Below, in pieces: positions 34,497 through 42,015 of a stretch of 64,000 bases of DNA. The notes beneath the pieces were generated by a model that ran no database searches, had not been told where the DNA came from, and saw nothing but the letters and a program-made list of their open reading frames with translations. Every line of letters starts with the position of its first letter. The stretch's first letter is position 1. The position numbers and the translations under genes were made by a program. This DNA is from Pigmentiphaga sp. H8 (GTDB taxonomy: Bacteria; Pseudomonadota; Gammaproteobacteria; Burkholderiales; Burkholderiaceae_B), in contig NZ_CP033966.1 of the NCBI RefSeq assembly GCF_003854895.1, positions 5,208,001 through 5,272,000 on the forward strand, in the 5' to 3' direction.

Positions 34497-34827
34497 GACG
34501 CACCCCCGCAATCGCGTCGGCAATGCCTTTGGCAAAGCCTTCGTTGAAGAGGCAGGAAGCCGCGGCCGCTTCCGATTCGTTCTCGATGTTGCGCACCAGC
34601 GCGCAGCGAGCGGCATCGCGGTACGCACCCATCGATTTGAAGGCTTGGCCGAACCAGACCAAGGCAGCTGCGCGCCCTGCTTCAAAGTCAGGATCAGGCG
34701 CGTTATAGGCTTGATTGGGGGAAGGTGTGATAGGATTCACGGCGTAGGTTCCTTTCGTAGGGGACACTGCGTTTTCGGCCCCATCAGCGTTCCAGCGCTG
34801 GGTGGGGCTTTCCTTTTGGGGCGCCAT
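34489..34827 (-). CDS. Hypothetical element protein
   Basis: The protein has 112 residues. The first 45 are Pro/Asn-rich and probably disordered; the remainder is helical (FEAGRAAALVWFGQAFKSMG, then SCLFNEGFAKGIADAIAGVR). Its ATG overlaps the stop of the AlpA-type gene by one base (TAATG). No family is recognised. Confidence 0.55.
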   Translation of the reverse strand: MAPQKESPTQRWNADGAENAVSPTKGTYAVNPITPSPNQAYNAPDPDFEAGRAAALVWFGQAFKSMGAYRDAARCALVRNIENESEAAAASCLFNEGFAKGIADAIAGVRHG

Positions 34828-35060
34828 TACCGCGCCCCGCGTGCGCGAGCCTGCGCCGCACTCGTCACTTCGCCGGCGTCCAGCCAGGCGTCCAGATCCT
34901 CCTTGCGGTACCAGGCTCGGCCCCTCTTTATGAATTTGGGACCTGTCCCTTCGCTGGCCCAGCGGGATAATGTTCCGGCCGTGAGGCCCAGATACTTCGC
35001 AGCATTGCGCCGATTGAGGCACCCGTTTGGGTGCACGATGACTTCAGGAGTATCGATCAT
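34827..35060 (-). CDS. AlpA/MerR-type helix-turn-helix regulator
   Basis: The protein has 77 residues. It contains NRRNAAKYLGLTAGTLSRWA followed by FIKRGRAWYRKEDLDAWLDA, the AlpA/excisionase-type winged helix with the RxWYRxxDLxxWL pattern. In P4-like satellites and many islands AlpA activates the excision or late genes. It is the first gene of the minus-strand chain and divergent from the RHH-integrase pair, so it is well placed to control the element switch. Confidence 0.78.
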   Translation of the reverse strand: MIDTPEVIVHPNGCLNRRNAAKYLGLTAGTLSRWASEGTGPKFIKRGRAWYRKEDLDAWLDAGEVTSAAQARARGAR

Positions 35061-35194
35061 TGGCCTTCCGATAGATAAATGTGAAACGGTAGCAAAACAT
35101 AGCGATAAGCATTCTATCTACGCCAACGATCGCGGTCAATGTCTAGCATCGTCTTTTTTTGGTACCATTTGCTTGACCATATCAAAGGAATGCA
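35061..35194. promoter_or_regulatory. Divergent control region of the element
   Basis: These 134 bp separate the two divergent transcription units. They are AT-rich, with a T7 tract followed by GGTACC and a TTGACC near 35171 that could be a -35 element for the plus-strand genes. AAAGGA precedes the plus-strand start. No clean operator palindrome was found by eye. Confidence 0.45.
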
Positions 35195-35761
35195 ATGGCA
35201 ACGGAGCGGAAGAAGGGTGGAAAAGGCATGGCCCGTACCGAGCAGGTGGCGATCCGTTTTGACCCAAAAACGAAGTACCTGCTGGACTTGTGCGCACGGA
35301 TTCAACGCCGCACAGTTACCAATTTCGTCGAATGGGCGGTCGAAGAATCCTTCAAACAAGTCCACATCTCCGATAAAACGACGGTTGCTGAAGAAGCCGG
35401 CCTGCTATGGAAGATTCGCCCAGGGGACCGCCTGGCAAAGCTAGTCCAGCTCTACCCGGCCCTTTTGACCTACGATGAGCAACGGCTCATCGACTTGATC
35501 AACAAGGCGCTTGCAGCAGCGGGGCTCGGAACTAACGCCGCACAGCAAAGTGGTCAGCAAAGTGATTTCGTAGACGAAAATTGGGACATCTTCACCCGGG
35601 CTATCGAAGAGAACATCGATCCAGATGTCGTCATGGAAGTTTTTCTCGAGAACCCTCCCACGTCGTCCAACATAGAGCGCCGCATCGCGAAATTTCAGGA
35701 GATCATCGATAACCTGAAGAAATTGAAGGCCGAGCTAGAAGCGGCCAAGAAGGATGGTTAA
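35195..35761 (+). CDS. RHH-like regulator upstream of the integrase
   Basis: The protein has 188 residues; a second start at 35228 with GGAAAAGG upstream would remove 11 basic residues. Residues 12-50 read MARTEQVAIRFDPKTKYLLD followed by RRTVTNFVEWAVEESFKQV, a ribbon-helix-helix-like strand and two helices. The C-terminal half is acidic and helical, ending in a coiled coil (IIDNLKKLKAELEAAKKDG). It overlaps the integrase gene by 8 bp. It could be a repressor or a directionality factor; this is inference. Confidence 0.62.
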   Translation: MATERKKGGKGMARTEQVAIRFDPKTKYLLDLCARIQRRTVTNFVEWAVEESFKQVHISDKTTVAEEAGLLWKIRPGDRLAKLVQLYPALLTYDEQRLIDLINKALAAAGLGTNAAQQSGQQSDFVDENWDIFTRAIEENIDPDVVMEVFLENPPTSSNIERRIAKFQEIIDNLKKLKAELEAAKKDG

Positions 35762-37007
35762 GACCTTCACCAAGCTGGACCGCCGCAGGCTCCGAGAGCT
35801 GGCGCCCGGCAAGAAGGTCATGGAACACGGCATCGAGTTCCAACGGCTGGCCAATGGAGATGGGGTCTATAGCGTCAACATCATGGTGGACGGCCAGCGC
35901 ATCCATCGGGTGCTTGGACGCGAGTCAGACGGTGTTACCCGCACCCAAGCCGAACAGTTCATCGAGAAGGCCCGGACAGACGCCCGCCATGACCGTCTGG
36001 CGCTGCCCAAGGGGCGCAAGGTGGCCCTTTCCTTCCATGCTGCGGCCGGCAAATACATCGAGGTGCTGAGAGCGTCTGGAGGCAAGGACGTCCCGGCCAA
36101 GAAAAGCGCGCTGCTACTGCATCTAACGCCGTTCTTTGGCGACAGACCACTGTCCAAGATCACGAGCGACGATATTGGGCGCTATAAGGCTCAGCGGCTC
36201 CAGGAGGTTGTGCAGGCCGGGGGCGATCAACGCAGCAAGGACCGGAAGCCGCGCACCGAAGGCCGGACCACGTCACCGGGGACGGTAAACCGGGAGCTGG
36301 CCACGCTTTCTCACCTGTTCTCGATCGCAACGGAGCAAGGGTGGATCACGACGGCGCGGCCCAAGATCGAGAAGATCAATGCCGGCGGGAGGCGCATTGT
36401 TTACCTGACCGTCCCCCAAGCTCGGAAATTTCTTGATGCCGCAAAGGATTCGGATAACCCCCAGCTCTACCCGTTCGTCCTGATCGCGGTTTCAACCAGC
36501 ATGCGTAAGGGCGAGATCCTGCGGATCCGGAAGGAACACATCGACTTAGACCGCCGCATGATCTTCATCCCCAAGGCGAAGGCCGGGGCGCGGGAGCAGC
36601 CCATTACGGCCGCCCTGACCGCGTTTCTACGCACCTACCTGGAGCAGTCGGTGCCAAGTGACACCCCATGGCTCTTTCCTAGCCCCAGGGGCTCGAAATC
36701 AGGCCATACGGTGGCCATCGAGAAGCCCTTTCGCGAGTCGGTAGCTAGGGCAGGCCTGGACCCCCGGCAAGTAGTCCGGCACACCCTCCGCCATACCGCG
36801 GTCTCCCATCTCGTTCAGGCCGGCGTAGACCTTCCCACCGTGCAGCGCGTGAGCGGCCACAAAACACTCGCCATGGTGGCTCACTATGCCCACCAAGACG
36901 GCGACCACATACAGTCCGCAATGGACAAGCTGGAAAGCCGCATCTCTGGCACGATTACACGGAAACTACACAAAAGCAAAAGGCCGACCCCACAGGAATC
37001 GGCCTAA
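35754..37007 (+). CDS. int: Tyrosine-recombinase integrase
   Basis: The protein has 417 residues. An N-terminal arm-binding part and core-binding domain (about 110-200) precede the catalytic domain. Catalytic residues are visible: Arg in STSMRKGEILRI, the HTLRHTAVSHLVQAG box (His-x-x-Arg), His in VSGHKTLAMVAH and the nucleophile Tyr directly after it in HYAH. It ends 14 bp before the tRNA-Thr CCA end, the standard place for a tRNA integrase. It should join the 46-bp att sites. A possible arm site lies within its last codons. Confidence 0.95.
   Translation: MVKTFTKLDRRRLRELAPGKKVMEHGIEFQRLANGDGVYSVNIMVDGQRIHRVLGRESDGVTRTQAEQFIEKARTDARHDRLALPKGRKVALSFHAAAGKYIEVLRASGGKDVPAKKSALLLHLTPFFGDRPLSKITSDDIGRYKAQRLQEVVQAGGDQRSKDRKPRTEGRTTSPGTVNRELATLSHLFSIATEQGWITTARPKIEKINAGGRRIVYLTVPQARKFLDAAKDSDNPQLYPFVLIAVSTSMRKGEILRIRKEHIDLDRRMIFIPKAKAGAREQPITAALTAFLRTYLEQSVPSDTPWLFPSPRGSKSGHTVAIEKPFRESVARAGLDPRQVVRHTLRHTAVSHLVQAGVDLPTVQRVSGHKTLAMVAHYAHQDGDHIQSAMDKLESRISGTITRKLHKSKRPTPQESA
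36948..36971 (+). promoter_or_regulatory. Possible integrase arm-type site, right
   Basis: GGCACGATTACAC, identical to 26952-26964, is followed by CTACAC 11 bp after TTACAC. It lies in the 3' end of the integrase gene, about 60 bp inside attR. Confidence 0.4.
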
Positions 37008-37020
37008 GCGCTTGATATCT

Positions 37021-37066
37021 CTGGTGCCGGTGAAAGGAATCGAACCCTCGACCTTCTCATTACAAG
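37021..37066. repeat. attR, 46-bp direct repeat in tRNA-Thr
   Basis: Identical to 26783-26828. It covers the tRNA from one base beyond its CCA end up to the anticodon loop, so integration leaves the tRNA gene whole on this side. Confidence 0.92.
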
Positions 37067-37097
37067 TGAGCTGCTCTACCAACTGAGCTACACCGGC
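37022..37097 (-). tRNA. tRNA-Thr (TGT)
   Basis: On the minus strand the gene begins GCCGGTGTAGCTCAGTTGGT, with a seven-base anticodon loop CTTGTAA giving TGT (threonine), a T-arm with GGTTCGATTCC, and an encoded CCA at 37022-37024. The acceptor stem GCCGGTG pairs with CACCGGC. It is the integration target of the element on its left. Confidence 0.93.
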
Positions 37098-37130
37098 AGA
37101 AGGCGGGATTGTAATGGAAATCGATGTCCG

Positions 37131-37946
37131 TCACGCCGGGGCCGCGACGGCCAGCCGCGCCGGATCGCTGGACCAGGCGCTCCACGAGCCCGCGTACAGA
37201 GACGCCTTCACGCCCAGGTCCTGCACGGCGGCGATCCAGTACGCCGCCGCCACGCCCGACCCGCAATAGGCCACCACCGGCCGCTCGTCGTCGTCGAGCA
37301 GGCCGAGCTTGCGCGCCAGGGCCTGGCGCTGGGCGAAGGGCAGCAGGCGGCCGTTCGCATCCTGCCAGATGCCGGCGGGGCTGCTGATCGCGCCAGGCAG
37401 GTGGGACTGCTGCTTGCCGTCGCCCGCATAGGCCGCGGCTGTTCGGGCATCAAACAGGCGATATCCCGGAAGATCGGCGACGATAGCGTCGGTTTCGATG
37501 GGAGACAGCTCAGGCGGGGTCACCTGCCCGGGCGACGGCGCCGCGTCGCCGCCACGGGCGGCCCAGCCTGCCAGGCCGCCATCCAGGATGCGGACACGAG
37601 GCAGTCCGGCCCAGGTCAGCACCCACCACGCGCGCGCGGCGGCCGAGCCGTTGGCGGCGTCATAGACGACGATGTCGCCATCCGCACTCAGGCCGGCCTC
37701 GGCTGTCCAGCGGCGGACCGCTTCCGGTGTCGGCAACGGCAGGCGGCCGAGGCCGGGATCGCCGGGCTCGGCGTAGTGCGTGGGCAGCGCGGTCTCGATG
37801 GATCCTGGAACGAGTTCGGCCGGCGCCGGGCCCGCATCGGGTGCGACATAGACCACGGCCACGTTTCCGGAAGCCAGGGCCGCCGCCAGATTTTCGGCGG
37901 AAATGAAGGGGGAATGCGTACCGGAAGCAGGAAGAATCGCGCTCAT
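37131..37946 (-). CDS. Two-domain sulfurtransferase (rhodanese/3-mercaptopyruvate type)
   Basis: The protein has 271 residues in two rhodanese domains. The second ends in the active loop CGSGVAAAYW, where the cysteine carries persulfide; CGSGVTA-type loops are typical of mercaptopyruvate sulfurtransferases (SseA). The first domain contains GDIVVYDAANGSAAARAWWV and the inter-domain DARTAAAYAGDG segment. It is cytoplasmic. It is followed by the MFS gene in the same direction upstream of it (19 bp gap), but no functional link is certain beyond sulfur metabolism with the TauD/sulfonate operon. Confidence 0.9.
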   Translation of the reverse strand: MSAILPASGTHSPFISAENLAAALASGNVAVVYVAPDAGPAPAELVPGSIETALPTHYAEPGDPGLGRLPLPTPEAVRRWTAEAGLSADGDIVVYDAANGSAAARAWWVLTWAGLPRVRILDGGLAGWAARGGDAAPSPGQVTPPELSPIETDAIVADLPGYRLFDARTAAAYAGDGKQQSHLPGAISSPAGIWQDANGRLLPFAQRQALARKLGLLDDDERPVVAYCGSGVAAAYWIAAVQDLGVKASLYAGSWSAWSSDPARLAVAAPA

Positions 37947-37965
37947 GAGGGTTCCTTGTGAAGGA

Positions 37966-39384
37966 TCAGCGTTTGGTTTGGAGAAGGTCCCGGCCGGCCG
38001 ACGGCGGCATCGCTAGCGTCATGGCCGCGCTGGCCAGGGCGACGGCGCCCAGGCCGAGGTAGACCCAGGAATAGGTGGTATCGCCCAAGCCGGCCGCGGC
38101 TCCGCTTTTGAGCAGCAGCGCGGCCGCGGCCACGCCCATGGCCACGGTCAGGTTCTGGATGGCCAAAAAGAAGCTGGTGGCGGCGGCCAGCCGAGGCCGC
38201 GCCACGTCGGCATAGGCTAGCGTGCCGTAGGCGTTCATCTGCAACGAGCGCGCCCAGCCGAAGCCGAATAGCATCGCCGCGTACACGGCCATGGCCTCGC
38301 GCGGCGGCACCCACCCCGCGGCCGCCAGGCAGCCCGCCGCCAGCGCGCCATGCAGGAACAACCCCTTGCGATATCCGGTCCGGCGCAGGATCTTGCCGCT
38401 GAAGAACTTCATCGCGAAGCCTCCCACGGCCGGGATCAGCACGACCAGCCCCGCCTCGAGCGGGCTGTAGCCGTCGCGCTGCTGCAAGGTCACGGGCAGC
38501 AGGAAGGGCACGCCGCCCACAGCGATGCGAAACACCGAGCCGCCCGCCATCGCATCGCGAAAGCTGCGCAGCGCCAGCAGGTCCAGGGCCAGCACGGGTT
38601 CGGCCGTGCGCCGCGCGTGCCGCACATAGGCCGCCACCAGCAGCACGCCGGCCGCCAGCGCCGCCACGGCCGGCCCGGTCCGGACCTGGGCCTCGGCCAG
38701 CGCCATCAGCCCCCACATCAGGCAGGCGAAGCCGATGCCGCTCAGCAGGGTGCCGCGCAGGTCGAACGCGCCCCCACCCCGGCCTTCGGTGGCGGGCAGG
38801 AAGCGCCGGACCAGCCATAGCGCGCCCAGGCACAGCGGCACGTTGATCCAGAAGATCCAGCGCCATCCCACGTAGGTCGTCAGCAGGCCGCCCAGGAACG
38901 GTCCGACCATGGGTGCGATCATGGCCAGCAGGATCACCAGCGCCATCGCCTCGACCAGTTCGTGCCTAGCGGCGGTGCGCAGCACGATCAGCCGGCCCAC
39001 GGGCGCCATCAGGGCGCCCGCCATGCCTTGCACGAAGCGCAGCGCGATCAGGACCAGGGCGTTGGGCGCGAAGCCGCAGGCGATGGAACTGGCCAGGAAC
39101 AGCCAGATCGCGCCGGCGAACACCCGCTTGTCGCCGTGGCGTTCGGCCAGCCTGCCGCTGAGCGGAATCAGGACGGTCAGCCCAAGCAGATAGGCGGTAA
39201 TGGTCGCACTGAGCGTGACCGTATCCGAGCCCAGGTCCGCCGCCATGGCGGGCAGCGCCGACGCCACGCTGGTGGCGTCGAGCTGTTCGACGAAGAAGAT
39301 GGACGAGACGATCCATGCGGTGCGCCGGGTCTGCGGCGACAGGCGCTCGGGCGGCGCGGCCGCCGCGGTGGCTGCGGGAGGCAT
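37966..39384 (-). CDS. MFS transporter, DHA2/EmrB-like
   Basis: The protein has 472 residues with about 14 hydrophobic segments. The N-terminus contains SIFFVEQLDATSVASALPAM, the DHA2 pattern with Asp in the first helix, then SGRLAERHGDKRVF (motif A) and LIALRFVQGMAGALMAPVGR. The start at 39384 overlaps the stop of the ABC ATPase gene by one base (TGATG). Such exporters move drugs or metabolites by proton exchange. Its place at the end of a sulfonate-type operon suggests export of a related compound or by-product. Confidence 0.88.
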   Translation of the reverse strand: MPPAATAAAAPPERLSPQTRRTAWIVSSIFFVEQLDATSVASALPAMAADLGSDTVTLSATITAYLLGLTVLIPLSGRLAERHGDKRVFAGAIWLFLASSIACGFAPNALVLIALRFVQGMAGALMAPVGRLIVLRTAARHELVEAMALVILLAMIAPMVGPFLGGLLTTYVGWRWIFWINVPLCLGALWLVRRFLPATEGRGGGAFDLRGTLLSGIGFACLMWGLMALAEAQVRTGPAVAALAAGVLLVAAYVRHARRTAEPVLALDLLALRSFRDAMAGGSVFRIAVGGVPFLLPVTLQQRDGYSPLEAGLVVLIPAVGGFAMKFFSGKILRRTGYRKGLFLHGALAAGCLAAAGWVPPREAMAVYAAMLFGFGWARSLQMNAYGTLAYADVARPRLAAATSFFLAIQNLTVAMGVAAAALLLKSGAAAGLGDTTYSWVYLGLGAVALASAAMTLAMPPSAGRDLLQTKR

Positions 39385-40166
39385 CAGGCCGCCCGGCGTA
39401 CGCCGGCCGCATCGGCATCCGCCTCGGCCTCGCCCGCGATCAGCGCGCGCAGCGCCTGCCGGACCGCCTGCCGCTGCGCTGGCGTTTCCCATTGCGCGCG
39501 CGGGAATTCACCCACCACCCGTCCCGGTCGGTCGAACACCAGCACCCGGTCGGCCATGGACAACGCCTCGTCCAGCGAATGCGTGATCTGCAGCACGGTC
39601 TGCCCATGCGCCTTGGCGATGCGCTGGAAGTCGCCGCGCAGTGCGGCGGCGGTTACCTCGTCCAGCGCGCCGAAGGCCTCGTCGGCGATCATGACCTCGG
39701 GCTGGGTGATCAGCGCCCGCGCCAGCGCCACCCGCTGGCGCATGCCGCCCGACAGTTGCTGGGGATAGGCCTGCTCGTGGCCGGCCAGGCCGACCTTGTG
39801 CAGCAGTTCGATGGCCTGCGCCTCGGTGTCCGGCGAACGGGTGCGCAGGATCTCCAGCGGCACCAGCACGTTGTCGAGCGCCGTGCGCCACGGCAGCAGG
39901 CGATCGGTCTGGAACACGCAGCCTATCCGGCCACGCAGGCGGGTGAAGTCGCGCAGGGGATCGACCCCCAGCACCCGCACCCGGCCGCCCGAGGCCTGAG
40001 ACAGACCCAGGATCAGGTTGACCGCGGTCGACTTGCCGCAGCCCGTGCGGCCAACGATGCAGACGTGTTCGCCGGGGGACACGGAAAAACTCAGGTCGGC
40101 GATGGCCGGCGCGTGGCCCTTGCCGAACCGTTTCTCGACCTGGGCGAATGCGATGGCGTCAGGCAT
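39384..40166 (-). CDS. ABC transporter ATP-binding protein, SsuB/TauB-like
   Basis: The protein has 260 residues from the ATG at 40166 (an ATG 18 bp earlier is possible). Walker A is GRTGCGKST, the signature LSGGMRQRVALARAL, Walker B VMIADEAFGALDE, in the order found in nitrate/sulfonate/taurine ATPases. Q-loop context is CVFQTDRLLPW. It overlaps the permease gene by 8 bp. It energises uptake of the substrate caught by the binding protein at 40976-42010. Confidence 0.93.
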   Translation of the reverse strand: MPDAIAFAQVEKRFGKGHAPAIADLSFSVSPGEHVCIVGRTGCGKSTAVNLILGLSQASGGRVRVLGVDPLRDFTRLRGRIGCVFQTDRLLPWRTALDNVLVPLEILRTRSPDTEAQAIELLHKVGLAGHEQAYPQQLSGGMRQRVALARALITQPEVMIADEAFGALDEVTAAALRGDFQRIAKAHGQTVLQITHSLDEALSMADRVLVFDRPGRVVGEFPRAQWETPAQRQAVRQALRALIAGEAEADADAAGVRRAA

Positions 40167-40983
40167 GGCTGCGTACTCCGTCATGGCCGCGATACGACAG
40201 GAAACGGCGTTCGAAGCCGCTCAGCGCCTGATTGCTCAGGATGACGAAAGCCACCAGCACGGCCGTCCAGACGATGGTCTGGTCCATGCGGAACATCTCC
40301 TGCGACACGCGCAACTGGTGGCCGATGCCGGTGATTCCGCCCAGCAGCTCGGCCATGATGGTGACGCGAGTGGCATTGCCGATATTGATCCGCCACACCG
40401 TCAGCAGCGACGGCAGGACCGCCGGCCACCACAGGATGCGCGCCCGCTGCCACGGCGTGGGCCGCATGGACTGCACCAGGTCCACCCAGTCGCGTGGGAT
40501 GCCGCGCAGGGCGTCGCGGGCCTGGTAGAAGAACGCGGGCAGCGCCGACGTGACCACGACGAAGGCGATGCGCGCCTCGGCGTCGCGGAACCAGAGGATG
40601 GCGAAGATGACCCAGCACAGGGACGGAATGCCCTGCTTGAGCTCGACCAGCGGCACCAGGAAGCGCTCGACGTGGACGTTGCCGGCCACGGCCGCGCCAA
40701 GCAGGGACGACACCAGGAACGACGCCAGCAGGTACGCCCAGATGCGCCCGTAGGTGATGGCGATGGCGGACCAGCCTTCGGGCGAGGCCAACAGGTCGCC
40801 CGCGGTGGCCGCTATTTGCGACAGCGAGGGAAAGAACATGGGGGTCGAATGATGCGACGCCCATTCCCACGCCCCCAGCATCAATGCAATGGCCAGCGCA
40901 CCTTCCCACGGCACGGCCGGCCAGGACGGCAGTCCCGCGCCGCGCCGCCGCGCCGCCGTGTCAGGATCCGCGAGGCTATTCAT
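40159..40983 (-). CDS. ABC transporter permease, SsuC/TauC-like
   Basis: The protein has 274 residues with about six membrane segments. The coupling (EAA-like) loop is visible near VDLVQSMRPTPWQRARILWW. It belongs to the sulfonate/nitrate/taurine permease group. It starts within the last bases of the binding-protein gene (8-bp overlap) and overlaps the ATPase gene at the other end. Confidence 0.91.
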   Translation of the reverse strand: MNSLADPDTAARRRGAGLPSWPAVPWEGALAIALMLGAWEWASHHSTPMFFPSLSQIAATAGDLLASPEGWSAIAITYGRIWAYLLASFLVSSLLGAAVAGNVHVERFLVPLVELKQGIPSLCWVIFAILWFRDAEARIAFVVVTSALPAFFYQARDALRGIPRDWVDLVQSMRPTPWQRARILWWPAVLPSLLTVWRINIGNATRVTIMAELLGGITGIGHQLRVSQEMFRMDQTIVWTAVLVAFVILSNQALSGFERRFLSYRGHDGVRSHA

Positions 40984-42010
40984 TCCTTCCTTCCACGTCG
41001 AAGGCCGACACCAGCGAATCGAGTTCCGCATCCGTCAGCGGGCGCGGCAACTGGCCGCCCTCGGGCAGCAGCTTCTGGGTCAGCAACGCCACCGTCTTGA
41101 TGTGCCGGCGCAGGGGCTCGATACGGGTCAGGTCGCGATAACGCTCCAGCACGCCTTGCAGCGCGCCCACCTCGACCTGCGCGTCCTTGGACACGAGGCG
41201 GGCGGCTTCGGCCGGCTTTTGCCGGATGAACTCCGCCGCTTCCCGGTTGGCCGCGTAGAACTTGCGGATCAACGCCTGGTTGGAGGCCTGGGCGATCCAC
41301 GGCGACGCCACGCCCAGCGTGATGGACGGCACGAAATCCGTGCCCGATGCCTTCTGCCAGACGGCCTTGTCGAACACCGGCAGTGCGTGCAGCGCCCCCT
41401 TGCCCTGCGCGACCGCGGCGGCGCCCTCGGTGGGATTGACCAGCAGCGCGTCGACGCGCCCGAGCTGCAACTCGGCCAGCCCGGCTGCGCCGCGCGCGCT
41501 CGAGGACTTGATCGTGACCTTGCCCAGGTCCACGCCCCGGGCCTGCAGGAACCACTTCGACAACGCCCAGCTTCCCGTGATGGTGTCGGTTTGCACCACC
41601 TTGCCCTGGAGCTGCTTGACGTCCGTGATCGCGGGATCGCGGATGACGATGTCGGACTCGAAGTTGAAGATATTCCACAACAACGTGAAATCGGCGCCCT
41701 GCTGCTTGAAGCGGCTGACCGCGGCGATCGCGGCGCAGAAGCAGACCGGGTCCCGGCCCGTGGCGAAATCGGTATAGGCTACGTTGGAAGGCTTGGGCGT
41801 AACGGTCAGTTCGAACCCGTGCTTGCGGTCCAGCCCCAGCCGCTGGATCAGCACCGGTATCCATATGCTTTGCGAAGGCGGCGAAAACACCGTGACCGCC
41901 AGCTTGGGCAGCGGCTCGGCCGCCTGGGCGGCGGATACCGTGGCGTTCAACGCCAGCCCCACGGCCAGCGTGGTGCCGGCCCTGCGGAACAGCTCTTTCA
42001 GGTTTTTCAT
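40976..42010 (-). CDS. ABC transporter periplasmic binding protein, SsuA/TauA-like
   Basis: The protein has 344 residues. A signal peptide ends near TVSAAQAAEP. The mature protein has the NMT1/SsuA-type fold: VTVFSPPSQSIWIPVLIQRL, then GFELTVTPKPSNVAYTDFAT and a two-lobe core. The ATG at 42010 was taken; a TTG three codons earlier overlaps the TauD stop. It gives the substrate specificity of the operon; with TauD next to it, a sulfonate-like or carboxylate compound is likely. Confidence 0.9.
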   Translation of the reverse strand: MKNLKELFRRAGTTLAVGLALNATVSAAQAAEPLPKLAVTVFSPPSQSIWIPVLIQRLGLDRKHGFELTVTPKPSNVAYTDFATGRDPVCFCAAIAAVSRFKQQGADFTLLWNIFNFESDIVIRDPAITDVKQLQGKVVQTDTITGSWALSKWFLQARGVDLGKVTIKSSSARGAAGLAELQLGRVDALLVNPTEGAAAVAQGKGALHALPVFDKAVWQKASGTDFVPSITLGVASPWIAQASNQALIRKFYAANREAAEFIRQKPAEAARLVSKDAQVEVGALQGVLERYRDLTRIEPLRRHIKTVALLTQKLLPEGGQLPRPLTDAELDSLVSAFDVEGRNE

Positions 42011-42015
42011 GGCTA

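Larger units (their letters stand above)
26783..37066. mobile_element. 10.3-kb tRNA-Thr integrative element, satellite-like
   Basis: A perfect 46-bp direct repeat bounds the element; the right copy lies in an intact tRNA-Thr gene with the integrase gene reading towards it. Contents: integrase and an RHH-like gene on the plus strand; AlpA-type regulator, four small genes, a winged-helix protein, Nu1-like protein, HK97-type capsid, prohead protease, a 76-residue protein and a tape-measure protein on the minus strand. Portal, large terminase, connectors, tail tube, baseplate, holin and lysin are absent. Base composition is lower in GC than the chromosome. It fits a phage satellite or a strongly reduced prophage better than a complete phage. 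Confidence 0.85.

Noticed and set aside
26783..37066. Complete temperate prophage
   Set aside because: Portal, large terminase, connector, tail tube, baseplate and lysis genes are all missing, and 10.3 kb is too short.
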